The notes under the pieces: generated by a model
What the model saw: the letters and a program-made list of their open reading frames with translations, nothing else
What the model was told of the DNA's origin: nothing
Database searches by the model: none
Shown here: piece by piece, positions 43,833 to 50,395 of the stretch
Layout of the letters: each line of letters begins with the position of its first letter
Numbering within the stretch: position 1 is the stretch's first letter
Made by a program: the position numbers and the translations under genes
Assembly (NCBI RefSeq): GCF_001908185.1
Contig: NZ_LGHM01000141.1
Span: forward strand, 1-50,395
Length of the DNA: 50,395 nt
Direction: 5' to 3'
DNA from: Bradyrhizobium sp. AS23.2
GTDB taxonomy: Bacteria; Pseudomonadota; Alphaproteobacteria; Rhizobiales; Xanthobacteraceae

Positions 43833-45569
43833 TTACCCCGCCGCAGGCAGTGCGTTGTTCGGCGATGTGCCCCACGGGCGCTCGGCCGACGCCAGTCCGA
43901 TCAGGCGGCCCTGGATGTAATCGCAGCCCCAATCCAGCAGCATGTTTGCTGCCTCTTCGTCCTGCACCCATTCGGCGACCGTCTTGATGTCGAGGCGGCG
44001 GGCAAGATCGATCAGGGTCTGCACGAAGGCGCGGTCGTCGGCGGAACGGGTGATGTTCTGCACGAAGGCGCCGTCGATCTTGACGATGTCGACGCCGAGA
44101 TTGCGCAAGTTGCGGAACGAGGTGTAGCCGGCGCCGAAATCGTCGATGGCGATGCGGCTGCCGAAATGCTTGAGACGGCCGACGAAGGCGCGGACGTCGT
44201 CGATGTCCTGGATCGCGACCGTCTCGGTGATCTCGACGATCAGCCGCTCGGCGACGCCGGGATGGGCATGCATGAGCGACTCGATGCTGGCCCACCAGTC
44301 CGGATCCATCGTCGTGTCGGGCGAGATGTTGAGGCTGAGGTGGGCGTCGGGCGCGGCCGCGAGTTCAGCGACCACAAGCTCGAGCACGCGGTGATCGACC
44401 AGGCGGATCAACCCGAGCCGTTCGGCGACCGGCACGATGTCGGGTGCGAGCAGCACCTGGCCGTTGCCCTGTTCCATCCGCACGAGGCACTCGTGGAACG
44501 CACGTTCCCGCGAAGCGGCCGCAACAACCGGCTCATAGGCGAGCTTGATGCGGCGCTCGTTCAGCGCGGTGACGATCTCGTCGGTAACGCGGATGTTGAC
44601 GCGGCGTTGCGCGTCGCGCGCGGCATCCGGACGCCACGCCGCGAACGAGCCGGCGCGGCGTTGTTTTGCAGCGTCCAGCGTCTCATGAGCGCGATTGACG
44701 GCCTCGTCGGTGTTGCGGGCATAGCGCGGCACGCTGACCGCGCCGATCGACGCGGTAACCGAAACCGGGCCGGATTTGGTCGGTACGACTTCGTCCCGGA
44801 TGCCGGCGAGGAAACGCTCGGCGGCAACGTTCATGTCGTCGACGGTGCAGTTCTTCAGGATCAGGCCGAACTTGTTGCCGGAGAAGCGACCAAGCACATC
44901 GCCGCCGCGCAGCCGCGCGCGGATGCGCTTGGCGACGTCGAGGATCACCGCGTCGGCAACGTCGAAGCCGAAGGCGTCGTTGACGCGAGCGAGATGATCG
45001 ATGCCGACCAGCATGAAGGCCGCAGTCGAGCGGAAGCGGGTCGTCTCCTCTATCGCCTCGGCCAGGGCCGCGAGCAAGTGGGAGCGATTGAGCTCGCCGG
45101 TCAGCGGGTCGAGCCGTGCCAGCCTCGTCAGCTCCTCATCGCGGGCATGCCGCTCATTGTTGATTCGGACGGAGCCGAACGCGCGCACCGGACGGCCGTC
45201 GGGGCCGGCGAACCAGCGGCCGGTCTCCTCGATCCAGACCACCGGGTCAGCGGCGCTCATGCGCACGCCGTACTCGATCCGGTAGGGCGTGCCGTCGACG
45301 CCATGCACGGCCGAGGTCTGCGCAAGCGCGGCGGTCCGCAGCAACTGCGCGGGCTCGATCAGCTTGGCGAATTCGGCACCGGTTGCGAGCCGTTCGGGCG
45401 GGATACCGGGGAAGACGGCGCTGACCTGCTCACCCCAGACAATGACGTCGCTGGCGATGTCCCAGGCGAAAACGGCCTGGCCGAGCGCGGCCAGGATGTC
45501 GGAGGCTTGCGGCAATGCTGGTGTCAAAATCGCCTCGTTTCGGGACAGCGGAGAGTCCTGAGCCGGCAC
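43833..45569 (-). CDS. GGDEF/EAL protein with degenerate GGDEF motif
   Basis: 578 residues from a GTG at 45569; no early ATG exists. N-terminal PAS-like region (~20-130), GGDEF domain (~145-310) and EAL domain (~330-560). The GGDEF active site reads RFSGNKFGLIL, so cyclase activity is not expected, but the inhibitory-site motif RxxD is present as RGGD ahead of it and may still bind c-di-GMP. The EAL motif is ECL (HECLVRM) and keeps the Glu. Further metal or catalytic residues appear kept: Asn in LSLNIS, Glu in VEITET, Asp pair in AIDDFGAGY, Lys in VKIDGAF, Glu in AEWVQ, Gln in IQG. It is thus probably a phosphodiesterase regulated by its own GGDEF-like domain. Confidence 0.9.
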   Translation of the reverse strand: MPAQDSPLSRNEAILTPALPQASDILAALGQAVFAWDIASDVIVWGEQVSAVFPGIPPERLATGAEFAKLIEPAQLLRTAALAQTSAVHGVDGTPYRIEYGVRMSAADPVVWIEETGRWFAGPDGRPVRAFGSVRINNERHARDEELTRLARLDPLTGELNRSHLLAALAEAIEETTRFRSTAAFMLVGIDHLARVNDAFGFDVADAVILDVAKRIRARLRGGDVLGRFSGNKFGLILKNCTVDDMNVAAERFLAGIRDEVVPTKSGPVSVTASIGAVSVPRYARNTDEAVNRAHETLDAAKQRRAGSFAAWRPDAARDAQRRVNIRVTDEIVTALNERRIKLAYEPVVAAASRERAFHECLVRMEQGNGQVLLAPDIVPVAERLGLIRLVDHRVLELVVAELAAAPDAHLSLNISPDTTMDPDWWASIESLMHAHPGVAERLIVEITETVAIQDIDDVRAFVGRLKHFGSRIAIDDFGAGYTSFRNLRNLGVDIVKIDGAFVQNITRSADDRAFVQTLIDLARRLDIKTVAEWVQDEEAANMLLDWGCDYIQGRLIGLASAERPWGTSPNNALPAAG

Positions 45570-45739
45570 AGAATACGGCCAGATTTGCCTATGACCCTAG
45601 GCGAAGTTCATAAACAATTTGGAAACCACGTTTTCCGGCTGGCCGGAACCAAACCGGCCCGGCCGGCATAGGCCTTGCGAGTACATGACACGCCCCGGCG
45701 CCCGCGTCCCGAAACGCGACAGGCCTCGCCGGGTCAACG

Positions 45740-46009
45740 GTGATTGCGATGTTGGGTACTGATCGATCGGACGAGGCGGACAACGGCACGGGCACGGCCC
45801 TGGTGCCGCTGATGCCGACGTTGCAGTGGGTCCGCAAGGCGCCGCTGCCGCGCCCCGATTCGAACTTCGTCACCCAGCTCATCGCCAATGCCGAACATCT
45901 GCCCCAGACGAGCCGGCTCCGGCGCGCCTCTTCCGACGATGCGCGGATGGCCTATGGCAGCAAGCACCCGCTGCCGAGCGTCAGCGCGCGCACGCGGCAG
46001 GTGGCTTGA
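45740..46009 (+). CDS. Small conserved-looking protein of unknown function
   Basis: 89 residues from a GTG at 45740 (an ATG at 45749 gives 86). No membrane span or known domain. The composition is ordinary for a soluble protein, with a central segment LPRPDSNFVTQLIANAEHLP that looks like a structured core and an Arg/Ser-rich end. It is convergent with the membrane protein gene next to it (6-base gap). I believe similar small proteins occur in Bradyrhizobium genomes, but the function is unknown. Confidence 0.65.
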   Translation: MIAMLGTDRSDEADNGTGTALVPLMPTLQWVRKAPLPRPDSNFVTQLIANAEHLPQTSRLRRASSDDARMAYGSKHPLPSVSARTRQVA

Positions 46010-46015
46010 TATCGA

Positions 46016-46669
46016 TCAGCGCGGCGTATCGGACGAGGGCGGCGTGCCGTTGCCCGGCTGCAGATGCGGCGAAGGGATTTCCGGCGAGGGCGTGATGGTC
46101 GGCGCGGGCTTGGGCGCAGGATGGTCCATCAGCACGGATTCGGCGACGGATTGCGCCGTGGGCGCGGGTGGCACGACCGGAGCAGGCTGCGGCGCCGACA
46201 CCGGCTCGAACTTGGGCTCGGCCACTGCATCGTCCGCCGGCGCTTCGGCCCGGCGCTTGGCCTTGCGCGGCGCCGGCACTGTCGTCTCGGCGACATAGGT
46301 GACGCGGCGGCGCGTGCGCTGGGCAATGCCGCCAAGGAAATCGGCCATCGCGAGCAGCACCAGCAGGAAATAGGTCGAGTTGCCGAATTTGGGCCACATC
46401 ACGAATTCGGCGGCGGCCGCGCCGAACACGATCAGCGACAGCAAGTGATCCATCAGGAATTTCGAGCCGGGCCGCGCGCCTTTGACCACCTCGAGCAGCA
46501 ACAGCACAATACCGAGCGCCAGCAGGAGGTCGGCGAGCGTGACCGGCCAAGTCTCGCCCGTGATCATCGGCACCTTGAATAGCACGTCCGTAAAGGACAC
46601 GCTCGGCATCAGGAAGGCGACGATGTTGTAGACCGCGAGCGGAATCAGAAGCAGCGGGAAACCGACCAT
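46016..46669 (-). CDS. Membrane protein of unknown function with Pro-rich tail
   Basis: 217 residues from the ATG at 46669, which has GAGAAGG ahead of it; an in-frame ATG at 46750 would add 27 charged residues and is less likely. About four hydrophobic segments fill the first ~125 residues (VGFPLLLIPLAVYNIVAFLM, TLADLLLALGIVLLLLEVV, LLSLIVFGAAAAEFVM, TYFLLVLLAMADFLGGI). A basic patch (RTRRR, KAKRR) and a long Pro/Ala-rich, probably disordered tail follow. No family recognised. Confidence 0.8.
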   Translation of the reverse strand: MVGFPLLLIPLAVYNIVAFLMPSVSFTDVLFKVPMITGETWPVTLADLLLALGIVLLLLEVVKGARPGSKFLMDHLLSLIVFGAAAAEFVMWPKFGNSTYFLLVLLAMADFLGGIAQRTRRRVTYVAETTVPAPRKAKRRAEAPADDAVAEPKFEPVSAPQPAPVVPPAPTAQSVAESVLMDHPAPKPAPTITPSPEIPSPHLQPGNGTPPSSDTPR

Positions 46670-46795
46670 CGGCGAAATGCCTTCTCGATCAAGATATCCG
46701 GACAGGACAATGCAGCGGCGAAGCATTTGCTCCGCCGCCGTCACCGTCATATCTCATGGGTTGGCCGAAATCAGGCAGGTCAAACCATCCGGCCC

Positions 46796-46819
46796 AAAGA
46801 AAGGTCCTGGGTTCAGGAC
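46796..46819 (-). terminator. Rho-independent terminator overlapping the rpmF stop
   Basis: On the minus strand GTCCTG, loop AACC, CAGGAC is followed by CTTTCTTT. The stop codon of rpmF lies inside the hairpin (46813-46815). Confidence 0.6.
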
Positions 46820-46995
46820 TCTTTCTTCTTCAGGACCTGCCGACCCTTGTACATGCCGGTCTTGAGGTCGAGATGGTGCGGACGACGGAGCTCGCCGGAG
46901 TCCTTGTCTTCCACGTAGGTCGGCTTCTTGATGGCGTCTGCCGAGCGGCGCATGCCACGACGCGACGGCGAGGTTTTTCTTCTCGGAACGGCCAT
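46813..46995 (-). CDS. rpmF: 50S ribosomal protein L32
   Basis: 60 residues, standard length. The N-terminus MAVPRRKTSPSRRGMRRSAD is the L32 signature, and the end GMYKGRQVLKKKES fits the alphaproteobacterial form. No CxxC zinc pair, as usual in this group. Component of the large ribosomal subunit. A terminator hairpin overlaps its stop. Confidence 0.97.
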   Translation of the reverse strand: MAVPRRKTSPSRRGMRRSADAIKKPTYVEDKDSGELRRPHHLDLKTGMYKGRQVLKKKES

Positions 46996-47164
46996 TTCAA
47001 TATCCTCTAGGGATTGGTGTTATCAGGGCATCGTCCGCGAGGGGACGGCTCAGCACCCGCAATCCGAGGCGAGCTGAATGCCGATCAAGGCCGGGCTTAT
47101 AGAGGAAGGCTGGCCGTAAAGCTAGGCTTTTGGGCCGGAAAATACGCCTGAAAAGGACCCGAAA

Positions 47165-47839
47165 TCAGCGATTTTCCCGCCAACAGGTCGAAAGCGAGCT
47201 GGCCCGCGCCCTTGCCACATAGGTCACGGCCAGCCGCCGGACGCCCGGTCCGGGGGCCCTGGCGCTGCGTTTGACCGGATTGGGCAGGATCGAGGCCAGC
47301 AGGGCCGCCTCCCGGGGAGAGAGGTCAGCCGCTGACCTGCCGAAGGCATAGGCACTGCCCGCCTCCACCCCGAACTGCCCCTGCGGGCCGAACTCGGCGA
47401 TGTTGAGGTAAATCTCCAGAATTCGCGCCTTAGGCAGGACGAAGTCGATCCACAGCGCCAGCGGGAATTCGAGCGCCTTGCGGACGAAATCCCGCCCCTG
47501 CCAGAGGAAGAGGTTTTTTGCCACCTGCTGGGTGATGGTGGAGGCGCCGCGGAACGGCGTACCGTCCTCCTGCGCATCATCGATCGCCTCGCGCAGCGCA
47601 CCCCAGTCGATGCCGTGATGCTTGCAGAAATGGGCGTCCTCCGCCGCCACGACCGACCGCGGCAGATAGGGCGACATCGCCGCCAGATCGATCCACTCCC
47701 GATGCATCGGCGCGCCCCGCAGCGAGCGCCAGGCCATCAGCGTCGAAACCGGGTGGCCGGCGCGATAGAACGGCGCAATGACGTAGGGCGCGAGAGCTAC
47801 GACCGCGAGCACCACCAGCAGGATTCTGACGACGCGCAA
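47165..47839 (-). CDS. mtgA: Monofunctional biosynthetic peptidoglycan transglycosylase
   Basis: GT51 glycosyltransferase that polymerises lipid II into glycan strands at the inner membrane. 224 residues from a TTG at 47839 placed five bases after GGAAAGG. Longer in-frame starts exist, but the extra residues are basic and unlike the family. One N-terminal membrane span (ILLVVLAVVALAPYVIAP), then the GT51 motifs: AAEDAHFCKHHGIDW with the catalytic Glu, GASTITQQVAKNLFL, RKALEFPLALWID and ILEIYLNIAEFGPQGQFGVE. No transpeptidase domain, so it is the MtgA type. Divergent from the prenyl synthase gene. Confidence 0.94.
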   Translation of the reverse strand: MRVVRILLVVLAVVALAPYVIAPFYRAGHPVSTLMAWRSLRGAPMHREWIDLAAMSPYLPRSVVAAEDAHFCKHHGIDWGALREAIDDAQEDGTPFRGASTITQQVAKNLFLWQGRDFVRKALEFPLALWIDFVLPKARILEIYLNIAEFGPQGQFGVEAGSAYAFGRSAADLSPREAALLASILPNPVKRSARAPGPGVRRLAVTYVARARASSLSTCWRENR

Positions 47840-48000
47840 ATCAACCTTTCCGGCGAAAAATGAAACTCGGCCACGGAGTCCGCCATTAAGTCTGTGGTAA
47901 TTCGGGCGTTTTCCAGCACTTTTTACGCCTTCCAAACGATTGACTGAGGCGGGCGCATAAAGGATTGTCCGGCCGAATTTTAGTTCTGGAGCCTTTCTTG

Positions 48001-48924
48001 ATGACCGGCACGTCCCCGTCCGATTTCGCCAAGCGTCTGGACAAGACCGCTGATGACACCGAAGCCCTGCTCGGGCGCTTGTTGTCGGACGACATCCTGC
48101 CCGATGAAATCGTCCGCCCCAAGCGACTGATGGACGCAATGCGCTATTCGAGCCTGAATGGCGGCAAGCGCCTGCGGCCGTTCCTCGTGGTCGAGAGCGC
48201 TGCCGTGTTCGGCGTGCCGCGCGAGGCCGCGCTGCTCGCAGGTGCCGCGCTCGAATGCATCCACTGCTATTCGCTGATCCATGATGATCTGCCGGCGATG
48301 GACAATTCGGACCTGCGCCGCGGCCGTCCCACCCTGCACAAGAAGACCGATGACGCGACCGCGATCCTTGCCGGCGACGGCCTGCTGACGCTCGCCTTCG
48401 ACATCATCACCCGCGACGAGATCCATCGCGACGCCAATGTGCGGCTTTTGCTGACGCGCGCGCTGGCGCGCTGCTCCGGCATCGGCGGCATGGTCGGCGG
48501 CCAGATGCTCGATCTCGCCGGCGAAGGCCGCTTTGGCGACCGCGAGCCGGTCGATGTGGCGCGTCTCCAGCAGATGAAGACTGGCGCGCTGCTTCGCTAT
48601 GGCTGCATCGCCGGCGCGATCCTCGGCCAGGCCTCGCAAAAGGAATACCAGGCCCTCGACGATTACGGCCGCGCGCTTGGCGAAGCCTTCCAGATCGCCG
48701 ACGATCTGCTCGACGTCGAAGGCGATGCGGCGGCGCTCGGCAAGCCTTCGGGCCAGGACGCAGCGCTCGGCAAGACCACCTTCGTCACCCAGCTCGGCCT
48801 CGAAGGCGCCAAGCAGCGCGTAGGCGACCTGCTCGCACGTGCCGACAACGCGGTATCGATCTTCGGCGATCGCGCCGCCGTGCTGCAAGCCGCCGCTCGG
48901 TTTGTCGCCGAGCGGAAGAGCTGA
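48001..48924 (+). CDS. ispA: Polyprenyl (farnesyl/geranylgeranyl) diphosphate synthase
   Basis: Condenses isopentenyl diphosphate with allylic diphosphates. 307 residues from the ATG at 48001 (another at 47965 is in frame but less likely). The first Asp-rich motif is HDDLPAMDN followed by LRRGRPTLHK, the second is DDLLDVEGD near residue 240. GGKRLRPFLV near residue 55 binds the diphosphate. The spacing before the first motif is like IspA, suggesting a short C15-C20 product; the chain length is not certain. Divergent from mtgA. Confidence 0.92.
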   Translation: MTGTSPSDFAKRLDKTADDTEALLGRLLSDDILPDEIVRPKRLMDAMRYSSLNGGKRLRPFLVVESAAVFGVPREAALLAGAALECIHCYSLIHDDLPAMDNSDLRRGRPTLHKKTDDATAILAGDGLLTLAFDIITRDEIHRDANVRLLLTRALARCSGIGGMVGGQMLDLAGEGRFGDREPVDVARLQQMKTGALLRYGCIAGAILGQASQKEYQALDDYGRALGEAFQIADDLLDVEGDAAALGKPSGQDAALGKTTFVTQLGLEGAKQRVGDLLARADNAVSIFGDRAAVLQAAARFVAERKS

Positions 48925-48939
48925 CGCAGCGCACGATCT

Positions 48940-48990
48940 TCACCTCGCTCCGCTTGCGGGGAGAGGGAGCAGAGCGCCGCTGCGGCGCCA
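48940..48990. repeat. Fragment of the CTCTCCCCGC-type palindromic repeat
   Basis: TCACCTCGCTCCGCTTGCGG and the following GGAGAGGGAGC resemble the outer arm of the repeat at 3318-3457, and GCGCCGCTGCGGCGC forms a small hairpin. A diverged or partial copy between the prenyl synthase and DUF1345 genes. Confidence 0.5.
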
Positions 48991-49020
48991 ACGCGAGTTG
49001 ACCGAGAGGGCGCCATCGTC

Positions 49021-49710
49021 ATGGCCACTGGCAAGGAAGATCCCGTCCTCGTCCGCTTCCGCCAGATGTCGCGGCCGATGCGGCTGCTTTATGCGCGGCC
49101 GCGGACGTTCATCTCGCTCGGGGCCGGCATCCTCGTCTGCCTGCTGATCCCTGGCGCGCACCGGCTCGTGACGCGGCTGCTGTTCGGCTGGGATGCGCTG
49201 ATCGCGGTCTATCTCGTGCTGGTCTACACCATGATGCTCTGCAACGATCACCAGCACATCCGCCGCGCCGCCGCGATGCAGGACGACGGCCGCTTCGTGA
49301 TCCTTTTGGTGACAGCGACCGGCGCCTTCGCCAGCATCGCTGCGATCGTCTCGGAGCTCGGCACGCCGCATCGCGGCGTGTCGGAGCTGACCGTCGCGAT
49401 TGCGACCATCGCACTGTCATGGGCCGCCGTGCACACGACCTTCGCGCTGCATTACGCTCATGATTATTATCGGCACGCCAAGCCGGGCGGCCTTCAGTTC
49501 CCGAGCGGCGACAAGGAAGACCACGCCGACTATTGGGACTTCGTCTATTTCTCATTCGTGATCGGCATGACCGCGCAGGTCTCCGACGTCGGCATCACCG
49601 ACAAGACCATCCGCCGCACGGCGACGGCGCACGGCATCGTGTCCTTCATCTACAACACGGCGTTGCTGGCGCTGACGGTGAACATCGCGGCGAGCGCGAT
49701 TGCGCCATAG
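49021..49710 (+). CDS. DUF1345 family membrane protein
   Basis: 229 residues with about five hydrophobic segments (TFISLGAGILVCLLIPG, LIAVYLVLVYTMMLC, FVILLVTATGAFASIAAIVS, ELTVAIATIALSWAAVHTTF and the final NTALLALTVNIAASAI). The motif HTTFALHYAHDYY and the following DYWDFVYFSFVIGMTAQVSD are typical of DUF1345 proteins. The function is unknown; the family resembles ion-channel-like small membrane proteins only loosely. The start ATG lies 96 bases after the prenyl synthase stop. Confidence 0.88.
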   Translation: MATGKEDPVLVRFRQMSRPMRLLYARPRTFISLGAGILVCLLIPGAHRLVTRLLFGWDALIAVYLVLVYTMMLCNDHQHIRRAAAMQDDGRFVILLVTATGAFASIAAIVSELGTPHRGVSELTVAIATIALSWAAVHTTFALHYAHDYYRHAKPGGLQFPSGDKEDHADYWDFVYFSFVIGMTAQVSDVGITDKTIRRTATAHGIVSFIYNTALLALTVNIAASAIAP

Positions 49711-49755
49711 TCTCTCCCACGATCGTCCCGGCGAACGCCAGGACGACATCGGGAC

Positions 49756-50395
49756 CTAATTGCACACCTCGGCATTGGCGTCGTTGCCGGGGCCGCCGCC
49801 GCCGCGATATTCGAGATGGCAGCCGCGCGAGACCGGACGGCAGCCGCTGCCATTGCAATAAACCTGCCCGCCACCCGCGGCGCGGCCGACGCGCGCGGCA
49901 GCAGCAATGCCAGCAGCGGCACCATAGCCGCCCGCTGCGCCGCCGGCCTGGCGACGCTGCCGCGCCGGACGCTCCTCGCTGTCGTCGCGCCGCGAGGTCG
50001 CGGGCTTGGAGGCTGTGGGCTTGGCGGCGCGCTTCTTCTCGCACTCGTTGTCGTCGTTCAGCGCATAGCCGTCGCCGCAGACGATCTTGGTGCACTTGTC
50101 GCCATCGGCCTTGAAGCCGTGCTCACAGACCAGCGGACAGACGCGCGACGGCTTGGCCTTGACCGCATCGAGGGCGTCGGTGCTCGCCACCTTCACGTCG
50201 AGCCTGGTGCCGGCATAGCGGTTGAACTGCGACAGCGATCGCTGCGAGGACGTATTCCAGTTGCCGTCGGCCTGCCCGGAGAAGCAGCCGACGCGGCCGA
50301 GCTCGGTCTGCACCGAGCGGCTGAGATCAGCCGGCGTAGTCGCAGGCGTCAGCGAGGCGACGTTGGTGCCGGCCGGGCTCGCCGTGCTGGCCGGC
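49756..50395 (-). CDS. C-terminal part of a Cys-rich, possibly caspase-like (peptidase C14) protein, cut by window end
   Basis: The frame is open to the last base of the window, so the N-terminus is missing; about 212 residues are visible. The visible part has a segment ELGRVGCFSGQADGNWNTSS followed by a RSLSQFNRYAG-like stretch, which resembles a peptidoglycan-binding or repeat module. Then come Cys-rich repeats (CPLVCEHGFKADGDKCTKIV, CGDGYALNDDNECEKK), a basic disordered Ala/Gly linker and a Cys-containing tail (YCNGSGCRPVSRGCHLEY). As far as I recall, caspase-family (peptidase C14) proteins of Bradyrhizobium end this way; the protease domain itself would lie outside the window. Confidence 0.65.
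   Translation of the reverse strand, partial: PASTASPAGTNVASLTPATTPADLSRSVQTELGRVGCFSGQADGNWNTSSQRSLSQFNRYAGTRLDVKVASTDALDAVKAKPSRVCPLVCEHGFKADGDKCTKIVCGDGYALNDDNECEKKRAAKPTASKPATSRRDDSEERPARQRRQAGGAAGGYGAAAGIAAAARVGRAAGGGQVYCNGSGCRPVSRGCHLEYRGGGGPGNDANAEVCN

Noticed and set aside
45826..46298. Plus-strand frames over the membrane protein gene
   Set aside because: Gly/Arg-rich shadows of the Pro/Ala-rich C-terminal tail encoded on the minus strand.
47840..48139. Longer N-terminus of MtgA
   Set aside because: It would run across the divergent prenyl synthase start, is basic and low in family resemblance; the TTG at 47839 has GGAAAGG ahead of it and gives the normal length.

Overview
The window is high-GC DNA from an alphaproteobacterium, most likely Bradyrhizobium or a close relative. 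The evidence is the style of the proteins, a SerRS-like amino acid:carrier-protein ligase whose zinc-ligand positions match the family first described in Bradyrhizobium and Agrobacterium, and many extragenic palindromic repeats. No rRNA, tRNA or CRISPR array was seen.

Layout. (1) 1-690: the 3' end of an IS110/IS1111-type insertion sequence and its downstream noncoding tail. (2) 687-6354: an oligopeptide-type ABC importer (binding protein, two permeases, one fused double ATPase). (3) 6469-15421, minus strand: a catabolic run with a two-subunit biotin-dependent acyl-CoA carboxylase, a BKACE-type beta-keto acid cleavage enzyme, an AraC regulator, a GST-like protein and two acyl-CoA dehydrogenases. 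Divergent from it are an acyl-CoA ligase and a LivK-type binding protein (15689-18536). Together these look like uptake, CoA activation, oxidation and carboxylation of an unidentified organic acid. (4) 18616-23289: an XRE regulator and a Gram-negative sortase system (VIT/VWA target with an LPKTA sorting signal plus a class GN sortase), then a DUF1614 membrane protein. (5) 23527-29993: ADP-forming acyl-CoA synthetase, MCE protein, Baeyer-Villiger-type monooxygenase, secreted chymotrypsin-fold protease and a HAD hydrolase. (6) 30203-32206: mtnP-mtnA of methionine salvage. (7) 32387-36163: a carrier protein divergent from an acyl-CoA-dehydrogenase-like protein, the amino acid:carrier-protein ligase and a GNAT-like protein. 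This is the most intriguing system here, since its product is unknown. (8) 36482-46009: a four-PAS GGDEF/EAL protein, a tripartite tricarboxylate transporter, a MarR/monooxygenase divergent pair with a clear operator-like palindrome, a second GGDEF/EAL protein with a degenerate GGDEF motif, and a small unknown protein. (9) 46016-50395: housekeeping genes (membrane protein, rpmF, mtgA, prenyl synthase, DUF1345) and the C-terminal part of a Cys-rich, possibly caspase-like protein that runs off the window.

Two window-wide patterns stand out. Palindromic repeats of at least four types sit in many intergenic gaps. Four apparent +1 frameshifts cluster between 21.9 and 26.4 kb, three of them in G or C runs of 6-7, which suggests either assembly errors or recent gene decay.
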